64,000 bases of DNA from Benthicola sp964195715 (GCA_964195715.1 CAXMRU010000224.1:1-64000), one strand, 5' to 3'. Counted from the stretch's first letter, positions 8,410 to 17,232 are shown. The notes: generated by a model from the letters alone, not told the origin. Numbers and translations: made by a program.

Positions 8410-8925
8410 CTAGCCGCCAGCGCGGATCGAGGCGTGCAGGGTGTCGATGTCGCCGATCTGATCCAGGAGAGTCACGGCCATAACGGCCAGTCCTTCGCCA
8501 CGACCGATCCAACCCAGGCCTTCGTTGGTCTTGCCCTTGATGGAAATGCAGGAACGGGCTGTGTGCAGGAGCTCGGCGATGCCTTCCGCCATGCGCTCAA
8601 CCCACGGTGCAATACGCGGACTCTCGGTAACAATCGTGACGTCCACATTGATCACCTGGTAGTTGCGCTCCTCGATCAACCTCACGGCAGCCGACAGTAG
8701 TCGCATCGAGTCGGCTCCCTCCCACCGGGGATCCGTGTCGGGAAAGTGGTGGCCGACATTCCCGAGCCCCGCCGCACCGAGCAATGCGTCGATCAGAGCG
8801 TGCGCAACCGCGTCCCCGTCGGAGTGACCCTTCAGACCCGGGTGCTCGGGAATCCTGACGCCGCCAAGGACGAGTGGCCGCCCGGATTCGAAGCGGTGTG
8901 AATCATAGCCGATGCCGACGCGCAC
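8410..8925 (-). CDS. ispF: 2-C-methyl-D-erythritol 2,4-cyclodiphosphate synthase IspF
   Basis: Cyclises CDP-methylerythritol phosphate in the MEP isoprenoid route. 171 residues with a GTG start. The zinc-binding GYDSHRF (about 6-12) gives Asp8 and His10; LKGHSDGDAVAHALIDALLG and the FPDTDP loop follow, and CISIKGKTNEGLGWIGRGEG near the C-terminus closes the CDP site. The usual partner ispD is 46 kb away at 55213, so the pair is split here. The menaquinone genes next door also need isoprenoid side chains. Confidence 0.96.
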   Translation of the reverse strand: MRVGIGYDSHRFESGRPLVLGGVRIPEHPGLKGHSDGDAVAHALIDALLGAAGLGNVGHHFPDTDPRWEGADSMRLLSAAVRLIEERNYQVINVDVTIVTESPRIAPWVERMAEGIAELLHTARSCISIKGKTNEGLGWIGRGEGLAVMAVTLLDQIGDIDTLHASIRAGG

Positions 8926-8952
8926 GAGGCTTCCTCCCGGTCGGTCAGGGCT

Positions 8953-9366
8953 CTAGCGGGCTGCTACGCCTGCACGAATCACACGGAGCGCGAGGTGCGC
9001 CGCATTCCGTGAGTTGTCGATGCCTACAGTAGCCACGGGTACGCCCGGTGGCATCTGAACGATAGAGAGTAAGGCGTCGAGCCCCCCGAGCGTGCCGGCC
9101 GAGATCGGCACCCCGATGACCGGCAACTGAGTGTGCGCCGCGACCACGCCGGGCAAAGCAGCCGAAAGGCCTGCGCCGCACACGATCACAGCGAAACCGT
9201 TCGCCTCCGCCGAAGATGCGATCTCGCCAGTCGTGACCGGGTCCCGATGAGCGCTGCTCACAACGACTTCGACGTCCAATCCAGCCTCCGCGAGCACGTC
9301 AATACCCTTCTGCATGACCGGTCGGTCGGATTCGGAGCCCAACATGACAAGCACTCTTGAGCCCAT
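8953..9366 (-). CDS. purE: N5-carboxyaminoimidazole ribonucleotide mutase PurE
   Basis: Purine synthesis step that isomerises N5-CAIR to CAIR. 137 residues from the ATG at 9366, which shares one base with the mqnC stop (TGATG). Family motifs are GSESDRPVM, VVSSAHRDP (catalytic His), CGAGLSAALPGVVAAHTQLP, and GGLDALLSIVQMPPGVPVATVGID. It is shorter than the usual ~160 because the C-terminal tail is trimmed. The purK gene that supplies N5-CAIR is not beside it. The 9366 start is preferred because MGSRVLVMLGSESDR matches the normal family N-terminus. Confidence 0.93.
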   Translation of the reverse strand: MGSRVLVMLGSESDRPVMQKGIDVLAEAGLDVEVVVSSAHRDPVTTGEIASSAEANGFAVIVCGAGLSAALPGVVAAHTQLPVIGVPISAGTLGGLDALLSIVQMPPGVPVATVGIDNSRNAAHLALRVIRAGVAAR

Positions 9367-10484
9367 CAGGCGACCTTCCTTCCCAGGCACACCCGACAGC
9401 CACAATACCAATCAAGATCCAGCTTCACCGGCGTGTAATCCTGATATCGGGAAACCGCCTTGAAGCCGGCATCCTCGATGAACCGGACCAGCATGGGCCG
9501 TGGCATGATGAAGTCGGTACCCGTGGCCGACACTACGTTCTCTTCCATCATCAATGAACCGAAATCGTTACAGCCGAAGTGCAATGCCACCTGCGCCACC
9601 TTCGGTCCCTGAGTGACGTAGCTCACCTGCAGGTTGCGCACGTTGTCAATCACGATGCGCGAGATGGCGACGGTCTTCAAATACTCGGAAGCGGTCGTCT
9701 CCGGCGTACCGTCCATCTCCGTGCCGTCCGACTGCAACGTCCAGGGGATGAAGGCCGTGAATCCACCGGTCTCGGCCTGCAGGTCGCGCACCCGCATCAT
9801 ATGTTCGATCCGATCCTCACGGCTCTCGCCCGCACCAAACATCATCGTGGCTGAGCTGAGCAGTCCCTGCTCATGCACCGAGCGGTGGATATCGAGCCAG
9901 CGCGCTGTCCCGATCTTCTTCTTCGCGATCCGGTCACGGACGTCATCGACCAGGATCTCGGCCCCGGCCCCCGGAACGGAGTCCAGACCGGCATCCTCGA
10001 GCTCCGCGATTACGGCTCCGACCTCCATCTTGTGCACACGAGCGATGATGTCCAGTTCGGACGCAGAGAAGCCGTGCACGTGAATCGGGTGGTGTGTCTT
10101 GATGTAGTCGAGCAGGCCCGTGTAATAGTCCAGTTTCAGATAGGGATTGTGTCCGCCTTGCATCAGAATCTGGACCGCCCCGATCGCTTTCGCCTCGTCG
10201 ATCTTGGCCCCGATCTGCTCGTTCGAAAGAACGTATCCCTCCTCGTGGCCGGGACGCCGGTAGAAGGCGCAAAACGAACAGTCTGTGACACAGATATTCG
10301 TGTAGTTGATGTTGCGATCCACGATGTACGTGACCGCGCCCTCGGAATCCGCCTGCCTGGCCCGCTCTCGCGCCACGGCGCCGAGCTCGAGGAGCGGCAT
10401 CTCGTAGAGAGCGGCGAACTCCTTCAGCTCATGGCGATCGACAGGCGCCAGGTCAGCGGTTGTTCCGACGGCCCGAATCGTCAT
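9366..10484 (-). CDS. mqnC: cyclic dehypoxanthinyl futalosine synthase MqnC
   Basis: Radical SAM enzyme that cyclises dehypoxanthine futalosine in the alternative menaquinone pathway. 372 residues. The [4Fe-4S] motif is canonical CX3CX2C (NICVTDCSFCAFYR, about 63-76), followed by MQGGHNP and a TIM-barrel body (HGFSASELDI, PGAGAEILVDDVRDRI) shared with MqnE/CofG/CofH. It overlaps mqnE by four bases, so both are made together. An extra Cys-rich tail, YCGCRVCLGRK, closes the protein and may be structural; I cannot say whether it binds metal. Confidence 0.94.
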   Translation of the reverse strand: MTIRAVGTTADLAPVDRHELKEFAALYEMPLLELGAVARERARQADSEGAVTYIVDRNINYTNICVTDCSFCAFYRRPGHEEGYVLSNEQIGAKIDEAKAIGAVQILMQGGHNPYLKLDYYTGLLDYIKTHHPIHVHGFSASELDIIARVHKMEVGAVIAELEDAGLDSVPGAGAEILVDDVRDRIAKKKIGTARWLDIHRSVHEQGLLSSATMMFGAGESREDRIEHMMRVRDLQAETGGFTAFIPWTLQSDGTEMDGTPETTASEYLKTVAISRIVIDNVRNLQVSYVTQGPKVAQVALHFGCNDFGSLMMEENVVSATGTDFIMPRPMLVRFIEDAGFKAVSRYQDYTPVKLDLDWYCGCRVCLGRKVA

Positions 10485-11644
10485 GCGACGACCGCCTCGC
10501 GTACCGGGTTGTAAAGCGAATCGCGTTCGACCGGCACCTTGCCCGCGTCTCGAATCAGACCCACGATCTCGTCCAGATCCAGCCCGAGCGGAGTGTCCGC
10601 ACCGGCGGTGTGCGTGACCTTCTCGAGTACTACCGTGCCCTCCAGGTCGTCGACCCCGAAAGACAGAGCGATCTGGGACACTCGGGTCGTGACCATGATC
10701 CAGTGAGTCTTGATGTGGGGCACGTTGTCCAGGAGAATCCGACCGACGGCGAGCGCCTTGAGATCGTCCACGCCACCCGTCCGCTTCCCCTCGACACCCA
10801 TCTCTCGACCGAGCGCCGTGTTGTCCGGATGCCAGGCCAGCGGGATAAACGTACTGAATCCGCCTGTCTCGTCCTGGAGTTCTCGGAGCATGAGCATGTG
10901 GTCGACCCGGTCTGCCGAGGACTCCACGTGACCATACAGGAGCGTGCAGTTCGTCGGAACGCCCAGCTCATGCGCCTCCCGGTGAACGCGTAGCCACTCG
11001 TCCGCGACCAGCTTGCGATCGGCGATCGTGGACCGGACGGCCGGACTGAACACTTCCGCGCCACCACCCGGCATCGCATCCAGGCCCGCGTCGATCATCT
11101 CGCGCAGCACGTCCCTCGTCTCGATACCCTCCACACGGGCAAGGTGCGCGATTTCGACGGCCGTGAGCGCCTTGACGTGCACCTGTGGGTGACGCTCCTT
11201 GAGACCCCGGATCATGTCCGTGTAGTACGAGAGCGGCAGTTTCGGGTGTAGGCCCCCGACGATGTGGAATTCGCGGGTGGGAGCGCTCCGCGCCGCTTCG
11301 GCCTCAGCGAACACCTCCTCGAGACTCATCGTATAGGCGTCTTCCGCCAGAGGACGCACACCGTAGGAGCAGAACACGCACACCTTGTTGAGGATACAGA
11401 CGTTCGTCGGATTGATGTGCTGGTTGGCGACGTAGAAGACCCGGTCACCGTTCAGCCGCCGGTTCGCCAGATCAGCCATTCCACCGACGGCCAGCAGGTC
11501 ATCCGTCTCGAACAGAGCGATCGCGTCCTCGCGTGAAATGCGCTCGCCCGCCTCCACTTTGTCCGCGATCGGGTGAAGGGCGGGGTCGTTGGGCCGAACC
11601 GGCAGCTCACCATGCGTCGCAGGCAGGATCAAGTCTCCTCCCAT
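10481..11644 (-). CDS. mqnE: aminofutalosine synthase MqnE
   Basis: Radical SAM enzyme joining chorismate-derived 3-enolpyruvylbenzoate to S-adenosylmethionine, the first committed futalosine step. 387 residues from the ATG at 11644, overlapping the fabF stop by 16 bases. Body motifs match MqnE: VANQHINPTNVC, FHIVGGLHPKLPLSYY, DAMPGGGAEVF, FIPLAWHPDNTALG. The cluster motif reads NVCILNKVCVFCSYG, that is CX5CX2C where radical SAM enzymes normally have CX3CX2C. The neighbouring MqnC keeps the normal spacing. The rest of the protein looks intact, so it is probably active. Confidence 0.93.
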   Translation of the reverse strand: MGGDLILPATHGELPVRPNDPALHPIADKVEAGERISREDAIALFETDDLLAVGGMADLANRRLNGDRVFYVANQHINPTNVCILNKVCVFCSYGVRPLAEDAYTMSLEEVFAEAEAARSAPTREFHIVGGLHPKLPLSYYTDMIRGLKERHPQVHVKALTAVEIAHLARVEGIETRDVLREMIDAGLDAMPGGGAEVFSPAVRSTIADRKLVADEWLRVHREAHELGVPTNCTLLYGHVESSADRVDHMLMLRELQDETGGFSTFIPLAWHPDNTALGREMGVEGKRTGGVDDLKALAVGRILLDNVPHIKTHWIMVTTRVSQIALSFGVDDLEGTVVLEKVTHTAGADTPLGLDLDEIVGLIRDAGKVPVERDSLYNPVREAVVA

Positions 11645-12885
11645 CGCCGGATGACCAGAGATACGTTGTGGCCGCCGAAGCCAAACGAGTTCGACAGGAC
11701 CGAATTGACCGGCGTTTCCGTAACTCCATCGACTCCGTAGTCCAGATCGCACTCCGGGTCGGGGGTCTCGTAGTTGATCGTCCGAGGGATCAGGCCCCGT
11801 TTGCAGACGAGCAGCGAGATTCCCGCTTCTGCCGCTCCCGCCGCTCCAAGCATATGCCCGGTCATCGACTTCGTGGATCCGACGATGATTTCCCGCGCCC
11901 GATCGCCGAATACCGCCTTGATCGCCGTCGTCTCGGTAGAATCGTTCGCCGGAGTGGATGTGCCGTGAGCATTGATGTAGTCGATGTCGGACGGCTCCAT
12001 GCCCGCGTCCCGGAGAGCCCCCCGCATCGCGATCTGCGCTCCGGCTCCGTCCGGGGCGGGCAACGTCATGTGGTAGGCATCCGCACTTTGACCGAAGCCG
12101 CCGATCTCGCCCAGGATGGCCGCGCCGCGTTCCAGCGCATGCTCTTCCGACTCGAGGACAACGATCCCCGCTCCCTCGCCAAGCACGAACCCATCCCGGG
12201 TCAGGTCGAAGGGACGGGAGGCCGTCTCGGGCATATCGTTCCGGTCGGAAAGGGCCTTCATACTGGCGAATCCGGCAATACACAGCGGAGTCACGGTAGC
12301 TTCCGACCCGCCGGTGATCATCACGTCCGCCTCACCTATCCGGATGGATCGGAACGCGGCCCCTATCGCGTGCGCACCCGATGCACACGCCGATACGGTG
12401 GCGTAGTTGGGACCTCTCGCCCCGTACCTAATGGCAATCATCCCGGCGGCGATGTCGCCGATGAACATCGGGACGAAGAACGGAGACACCCGACTCGGAC
12501 CACGTGCGATCAACTTCCTGAGCTGCTCTTCCATCGTGGCGACACCGCCGATGCCGCTGCCGACGATGACACCGAACCGCTCGCGTGCCGTCGAGCCGAT
12601 CGCCGATTCCAGTCCCGCCTGTTCCACAGCCTGGGACGCGGCCCCGATCGCGAACTGCAGGAAACGGTCGGCCCGCTTGATCTCCTTCTGGGCCATGTAG
12701 ACTTCGGGATCGAAGCCCTTGACCTCACAGGCGATCCGAATGCTCTGATCCGAGGCGTCGAACTGGGTGATCGGTCCCCCACCAGAACGGCCCGCGATCA
12801 GCGCATTCCAGGTTTCCTCGACGTCAAGGCCGATCGGCGTGATGAGGCCGAGACCCGTGACGACCACGCGCCGTGTGTCGGACAT
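11629..12885 (-). CDS. fabF: beta-ketoacyl-ACP synthase II FabF
   Basis: Condensing enzyme that elongates acyl-ACP with malonyl-ACP. 418 residues. The Cys-His-His triad is present: VSACASGAHAIG holds the nucleophile Cys, NAHGTSTPANDSTE the first His, and KSMTGHMLGAAGAAE the Lys and second His. The start ATG lies 29 bases after acpP, the standard order. Expected partners AcpP, FabG and FabD are upstream in the same operon. Confidence 0.97.
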   Translation of the reverse strand: MSDTRRVVVTGLGLITPIGLDVEETWNALIAGRSGGGPITQFDASDQSIRIACEVKGFDPEVYMAQKEIKRADRFLQFAIGAASQAVEQAGLESAIGSTARERFGVIVGSGIGGVATMEEQLRKLIARGPSRVSPFFVPMFIGDIAAGMIAIRYGARGPNYATVSACASGAHAIGAAFRSIRIGEADVMITGGSEATVTPLCIAGFASMKALSDRNDMPETASRPFDLTRDGFVLGEGAGIVVLESEEHALERGAAILGEIGGFGQSADAYHMTLPAPDGAGAQIAMRGALRDAGMEPSDIDYINAHGTSTPANDSTETTAIKAVFGDRAREIIVGSTKSMTGHMLGAAGAAEAGISLLVCKRGLIPRTINYETPDPECDLDYGVDGVTETPVNSVLSNSFGFGGHNVSLVIRRWEET

Positions 12886-12914
12886 CCGTGTCGCTTCCTC
12901 CTGGCGGTGGGAGG

Positions 12915-13148
12915 CTACTCGCTGTCCTGCAGGTAACGGATGGCATCACCCACCGTCTGCATCTGCTCGGCTTCCTCGTCCGGGATTTCGACCCCGAACT
13001 CCTCTTCGAACGCCATCACGAGCTCGACCGTATCGAGCGAGTCGGCTCCGAGGTCCTCCACGAAGGACGCCTCGTCCGTGACCTTCTCCATTTCGACACC
13101 GAGCTCGTTAGCGATGATCTCCCTGACTCTGTCAGCAGCGTCGGACAT
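12915..13148 (-). CDS. acpP: acyl carrier protein AcpP
   Basis: 77-residue acidic helical carrier that holds the growing fatty acid on phosphopantetheine. The attachment Ser is in DLGADSLDTVELVMAFEEEF (the DSL motif, about residue 37). Length and charge are normal. It lies between fabG (53-base gap) and fabF, the most common placing in bacteria. Confidence 0.98.
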   Translation of the reverse strand: MSDAADRVREIIANELGVEMEKVTDEASFVEDLGADSLDTVELVMAFEEEFGVEIPDEEAEQMQTVGDAIRYLQDSE

Positions 13149-13201
13149 GATTCAAACCTCGTTTATTGTTGTCTTGTTTCCCGGCGTCCAGCGGACTCCG
13201 G

Positions 13202-13936
13202 CTACATCACCATCCCGCCGTCCACCACCAGAACCTGTCCAGTGACATAGGCGGCGGCCGGTCCGGCCAGCCAGCGAACCGCTCCGGCGACGTCGTCCGG
13301 AGTTCCAAATCTTCCAAGCGGAATCCGCCCGAACAGTGCCTCACGCGCCTCGTCCGGCAGTCCGGCCGTCATATCCGTTTCTATGAACCCCGGCGCGACG
13401 ACGTTGGCGAGAACACCTCTCGCCGCGAGCTCTTGGGCCACAGACTTCGTGAAGCCGATGAGGCCCGCCTTGGACGCCGCATAGTTGGCCTGTCCCGGGT
13501 TCCCCGTCAAGCCTACCACGCTGGCGATATTGATGATGCGACCCTCTCGCCGTTTCATCATCCGGCGCGCGACGACACGGGTCGTGTTGAACGCCCCTCG
13601 AAGATTGGTCTCCAGCACCGCCTCCCAATCCTCGTCCTTGAGACGCACAAGGATGTTATCGCGCGTGATTCCAGCGTTGTTGACCAGGATGTCGACCGGA
13701 CCGAGGCTCTCCTCCACGGCCGCTACCAGATCACGGCAGGCTTCGGAATCCGCTACATCGCACGCGAATCCGGCACCCCGGCCTTCCAATCCGTCAACCA
13801 CCGCCTCCGCGCGGTCGGAGGATCTCGCAACCACGGCGACCGAAGCACCCGCTCGGCTCAGCTCCTCGGCTATGGCCCGCCCGATTCCGCGCGAACCGCC
13901 GGTAACGATCGCGACACGGCCCTCGAGTTCACGCAC
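13202..13936 (-). CDS. fabG: 3-oxoacyl-ACP reductase FabG
   Basis: NADPH-dependent reduction of beta-ketoacyl-ACP. 244 residues from the GTG at 13936, giving V-R-E-L-E-G-R-V-A-I-V-T-G-G-S as the family N-terminus and an eight-base overlap with fabD. It is a classical short-chain dehydrogenase: TGGSRGIGRAIA nucleotide loop, NNAGITRD, catalytic Ser in NIASVVGLTGNPGQ, and YAASKAGLIGFTKS with the Tyr and Lys. VVAPGFIETDMT and the C-terminal VTGQVLVVDGGMVM are typical of FabG proper. Confidence 0.97.
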   Translation of the reverse strand: MRELEGRVAIVTGGSRGIGRAIAEELSRAGASVAVVARSSDRAEAVVDGLEGRGAGFACDVADSEACRDLVAAVEESLGPVDILVNNAGITRDNILVRLKDEDWEAVLETNLRGAFNTTRVVARRMMKRREGRIINIASVVGLTGNPGQANYAASKAGLIGFTKSVAQELAARGVLANVVAPGFIETDMTAGLPDEAREALFGRIPLGRFGTPDDVAGAVRWLAGPAAAYVTGQVLVVDGGMVM

Positions 13937-14882
13937 CCTCGTCCTCCTCCAGGATCTCGTCAAGATTGTCGAGGTCATCCGGACCCCCGATCGCGCGAGT
14001 CTCTTGATCGCGGCCGATACGCCTCATCAGTCCGCTCAGCACCTGCCCCGGCCCTATTTCCAGCCACAGAGCCGGATTCTCCGCGCGCATGGTTTGGACG
14101 CATTCTACCCACCGCACCGGTGACGTCAACTGCTCGATCAGCAATTCGCGCGCGTCCGAGGCCTCCGTAACCAGAGAGGCCGAGGCGTTCGCCACGACCG
14201 GAAACCGCGGGGCACGAAGATCTACATCTGCCAGCGCATCGGCCAGTCCTTCCCGTGCCTCCGCCATGAGCGGCGAGTGGAAGGCCCCGCTGACGTTGAG
14301 CGGGATCGCCCGTTTCGCCCCGGCCTCCAATGCTCTCTCACGAGCCGCATCGACCGCGGCGATGTCTCCGCTGATTACGATCTGTCCCGGAGCGTTGTAG
14401 TTCGCGGGAACGACGGTACCGGACGACTCGTCAGCACACACGCGGAGTACCGCCTCCGCATCCAACCCGATGATTGCGGCCATGGTACCCGGACGGGCCG
14501 ATCCGGCCGTTCCCATGAGCTCGCCGCGACGCCGCACCAAACGTAGGGCGTCATCGAAACGGAGTGTCCCGGCGGCCAGATACGCCGAGAACTCGCCGAG
14601 AGAGTGTCCCGCGGCAACGGTCGCCCTGCTCCGCACCGAGTCCGGCAGACATCTCCACACGGCGTAGCTGTGCAGCAGTATCGCCGGCTGAGCGTTCTGC
14701 GTGCGAGTCAGCTCCTCCTCCGACCCCTCCCAGCAAATATGCCGTAAGTCATAGCCAAGGATATCGTTGGCTTCTTCATACAGAGCCGCTGCCGACGCGT
14801 AGCGCGTGGCCAGATCCTGGCCCATTCCCACGTATTGGGAGCCCTGTCCCGGCAGCAGGAACGCGATTCTCTTCAATGACAT
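13929..14882 (-). CDS. fabD: malonyl-CoA:ACP transacylase FabD
   Basis: Loads malonyl groups onto AcpP. 317 residues. FLLPGQGSQYVGMG opens the protein, the nucleophile Ser sits in AGHSLGEFSAYLAAG (about residue 93), and the active His in GAFHSPLMAEA. A C-terminal acidic tail (DDLDNLDEILEEDEGA) is longer than usual. In most bacteria fabH lies between plsX and fabD; here only 57 non-coding bases separate them. Confidence 0.97.
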   Translation of the reverse strand: MSLKRIAFLLPGQGSQYVGMGQDLATRYASAAALYEEANDILGYDLRHICWEGSEEELTRTQNAQPAILLHSYAVWRCLPDSVRSRATVAAGHSLGEFSAYLAAGTLRFDDALRLVRRRGELMGTAGSARPGTMAAIIGLDAEAVLRVCADESSGTVVPANYNAPGQIVISGDIAAVDAARERALEAGAKRAIPLNVSGAFHSPLMAEAREGLADALADVDLRAPRFPVVANASASLVTEASDARELLIEQLTSPVRWVECVQTMRAENPALWLEIGPGQVLSGLMRRIGRDQETRAIGGPDDLDNLDEILEEDEGA

Positions 14883-14939
14883 GGGTCCGTTCAGCCTCCG
14901 GTACCGCCGTGGTCGTTTCCGCGTTTCCCTGCCCGCTCT

Positions 14940-15950
14940 TCACTGCCGTCTGATTCGCCGCCACGCGCGCGCCGTGCGGCTCAGCGAGCTCAGGTCCGCC
15001 GCCATGTCTTCGACCATTCCCGTCTCCACACACGTCGACGCCACCCGAATCGCGTTCTTGATCGCACGCGGGGGGGACGCACCGTGGCAGATCACGGAAA
15101 CGCCGTTGACCCCGAGGAGAGGGGCCCCTCCATACTCGATGTAGTCCAGGGCCGCATCGATCTCCTGGAAAGCTTCCCTCCAGACCGCCGGGTCGAGCTT
15201 GCGTTCGAGCATACCTGACATGAAACCCGCGACCGACTCGTAGAACTTGAGGAGCACGTTCCCGACAAATCCGTCGCAGACGAGTACGTCGCAAGCCCCC
15301 CTGATGATCTGATGCCCTTCGACGTTACCGACGAAGTTGAGGTGCGAGTCCTCCTGAAGCAGCCGGTACGTCGCGACCACCCGGTTGCCACCCTTGCCCG
15401 GCTCAGTGCCAACATTCAGCAAACCGACCCGGGGTCGATCCAACCCGAGGAGAGCTCGCATGTACACCGAGCCGAGGTGAGCGAACTGGAGGAGATGCGA
15501 CGGGCGCGTATCCACGTTGGCACCCCCGTCGACCACGAGCGTGGGCTCGCCCGCGGTCGGGAATACCGTACCCACCGTAGGTCGCTCCACTCCGGGAAGC
15601 ATCCCCAGCAGAAACCGCGACGCTGCCATCACGGCGCCCGTCGGGCCCGCGCTGATAAACGCGTCGGCCGTACCCTGTCGAAGAAGGTCCAGGCCGACGA
15701 CGATCGAACTGTCGGGCTTGCGCCGAATCGCCCTCACCGGAGATTCGTGCATCTCGACCACTTCGCTCGCCGGGACGATCCCGATGCCATCAGGAAGATC
15801 CGCCGGAAGGTCCGCCTTGAGTCTATCGGGGTCACCGACCAGAGCGACGCTGAAGTGGCCAGGCCACTCCCTGACAGCCGATAGCGCCCCTTCGATCATA
15901 GCTCGAGGCGCGCCGTCTCCTCCCATCGCGTCCAACGCGATGCGGTTCAT
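14940..15950 (-). CDS. plsX: phosphate acyltransferase PlsX
   Basis: Makes acyl-phosphate from acyl-ACP for the PlsY route to phosphatidic acid. 336 residues, starting NRIALDAMGGDGAPRAMIEG, with the signature EVVEMHESPVRAIRRKPDSS and FISAGPTGAVMAAS in the active-site region, then VDGGANVDTRP and CDGFVGNVLLKFYES. Preceded by rpmF and yceD and followed by fabD, the standard rpmF-plsX-fab layout. Confidence 0.96.
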   Translation of the reverse strand: MNRIALDAMGGDGAPRAMIEGALSAVREWPGHFSVALVGDPDRLKADLPADLPDGIGIVPASEVVEMHESPVRAIRRKPDSSIVVGLDLLRQGTADAFISAGPTGAVMAASRFLLGMLPGVERPTVGTVFPTAGEPTLVVDGGANVDTRPSHLLQFAHLGSVYMRALLGLDRPRVGLLNVGTEPGKGGNRVVATYRLLQEDSHLNFVGNVEGHQIIRGACDVLVCDGFVGNVLLKFYESVAGFMSGMLERKLDPAVWREAFQEIDAALDYIEYGGAPLLGVNGVSVICHGASPPRAIKNAIRVASTCVETGMVEDMAADLSSLSRTARAWRRIRRQ

Positions 15951-15977
15951 CTCAGACCTGGCCCGACCGCGGCCGGA

Positions 15978-16160
15978 TCAGAACTCTTCGGTACGGATGA
16001 CCTCCCGCTCGCCGTAGTGACCGCACGACGGGCACACACGGTGAGGCCGGCGAGGATCGCCGCACCTCGGACAGGCCTGGTGAGCGGTAGCCGCCGCCAC
16101 GTGATGCGTGCGACGCTTGCGCTTGCGCTGCTTCGATGTCCGTCTCTTGGGTACCGCCAT
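15978..16160 (-). CDS. rpmF: 50S ribosomal protein L32
   Basis: 60 residues. The basic start AVPKRRTSKQRKRKRR is the L32 hallmark, and the zinc ribbon CPRCG ... CPSCG has all four Cys, so this is the zinc-bound form and not the zinc-independent paralogue. Eleven bases downstream of yceD and 27 before plsX, as in many bacteria. Confidence 0.98.
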   Translation of the reverse strand: MAVPKRRTSKQRKRKRRTHHVAAATAHQACPRCGDPRRPHRVCPSCGHYGEREVIRTEEF

Positions 16161-16171
16161 GATACGAACCC

Positions 16172-16747
16172 CTATCCTTCGTTACTGTCGTCTTCGCCAT
16201 CCGGCTCGAGAGCGCCCGGCTGCCCGTCCGGCACCAATTCCCTCAGCACGTCCCAGCGCGGATCCCCTTGCTCGCTCACGCAGTCGCAAGTTGACTCGTT
16301 CAGGTCTGCACCACAGCGGGAGCAGAACCCAAGGCACTCGTCCCGGCAAACCGGATAGTCCGGAATGGCAAGGTACAGTTCCTCTCGAAGCGGCCGAGAC
16401 AGGTCCAGACTTGCAGCGTCCGGGTCCATTCCGAACACGCCTTGCTCTTCCTGCCATGCCTCGACAGTCGGGTCGAACCTCAGATCGAAGTCGATCTCGA
16501 CCGGCCACTCCAACTCCCTCACGCAGCGACGACAGTCCACGAGGAGAACTGCCTCGAAACGACCCGTCACGCGCACGCCGCCGTGCCCTCCGGCCTCTGC
16601 CCGGTATCTGAGCGCGGGGCTGCCGACTACCCGCAGGGTCTCCAGCCCCCAGGTCGCCGGATCGCCCGGCACGTCTCCCGACCACTCCACCGGTCCCAAG
16701 CGAAGCCGGTCAAGGTCAATGCGACCACCTGGAAAGCCTTTATCCAT
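16172..16747 (-). CDS. yceD: DUF177/YceD-family protein
   Basis: 191 residues from the ATG at 16747. A possible earlier start at 16771 is TTG and adds only MTECLFCT, so it is less likely. The DUF177 core shows LVDCRRCVRELEWPVEIDFD and later RDECLGFCSRCGADLNESTC, giving CxxC pairs, with a short acidic tail. The family is genetically tied to rpmF and implicated in ribosomal RNA processing or balance in plants and bacteria, but its activity is not settled. The place before rpmF is diagnostic. Confidence 0.85.
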   Translation of the reverse strand: MDKGFPGGRIDLDRLRLGPVEWSGDVPGDPATWGLETLRVVGSPALRYRAEAGGHGGVRVTGRFEAVLLVDCRRCVRELEWPVEIDFDLRFDPTVEAWQEEQGVFGMDPDAASLDLSRPLREELYLAIPDYPVCRDECLGFCSRCGADLNESTCDCVSEQGDPRWDVLRELVPDGQPGALEPDGEDDSNEG

Positions 16748-16788
16748 AGTGCAGAAAAGACATTCTGTCAATCGGAGAGGTCACCGGA

Positions 16789-17214
16789 CTACCCCTGCAA
16801 ACGCTCCGCGCCAGTGAAGAAGAAGGCGATCTCGATGTCGGAGTTCTCCGGAGAGTCGGAAGCGTGAATTGCATTTCGTTCCTTGCTCTCGGCGTACAGC
16901 GCCCTCACGGTGCCTTCGTCGGCCTCGGCGGGGTCCGTGGCCCCAATGACTTGCCTGAGGTAAGGCACCGCGTCCGCTCGCCTCAGTAACAGTGGCATAC
17001 AGGGCCCCGACGTCATGAATTTCACGAGCGAGCCGAAGAACGGTCTCACTCGGTGTACGGCGTAGAAGCTCTCTGCTTCGGATCGGCTGAGCGTGCTCAC
17101 GCGGGCTGCCACGACCTGGAACCCGGCAGCCTCGAGGTGAGCGATAATACTGCCCGCCTTTCCAGACCCGAACGCATCGGGCTTGATGATCGCAAGTGTG
17201 TCCGACTCGTTCAT
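16789..17214 (-). CDS. ndk: nucleoside diphosphate kinase Ndk
   Basis: Transfers phosphate from ATP to other nucleoside diphosphates through a phospho-His. 141 residues from the ATG at 17214; an AAAGGG ribosome-binding sequence lies at a better distance from this start than from the ATG at 17223. Motifs are TLAIIKPDAFGSGKAG at the start and the active His in NAIHASDSPENS. The usual family version is N-x-x-H-G-S-D; here Gly is Ala. FVKFMTSGP-type substrate helix (VKFMTSGPCMPLLL) is present. Confidence 0.95.
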   Translation of the reverse strand: MNESDTLAIIKPDAFGSGKAGSIIAHLEAAGFQVVAARVSTLSRSEAESFYAVHRVRPFFGSLVKFMTSGPCMPLLLRRADAVPYLRQVIGATDPAEADEGTVRALYAESKERNAIHASDSPENSDIEIAFFFTGAERLQG

Positions 17215-17232
17215 GCCCAGCATCCCTTTCTA

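Noticed and set aside
16741..16771. Perfect TTGACA upstream of yceD as a promoter
   Set aside because: The -10 at the right distance would overlap the yceD start codon, and the match there is only three of six.
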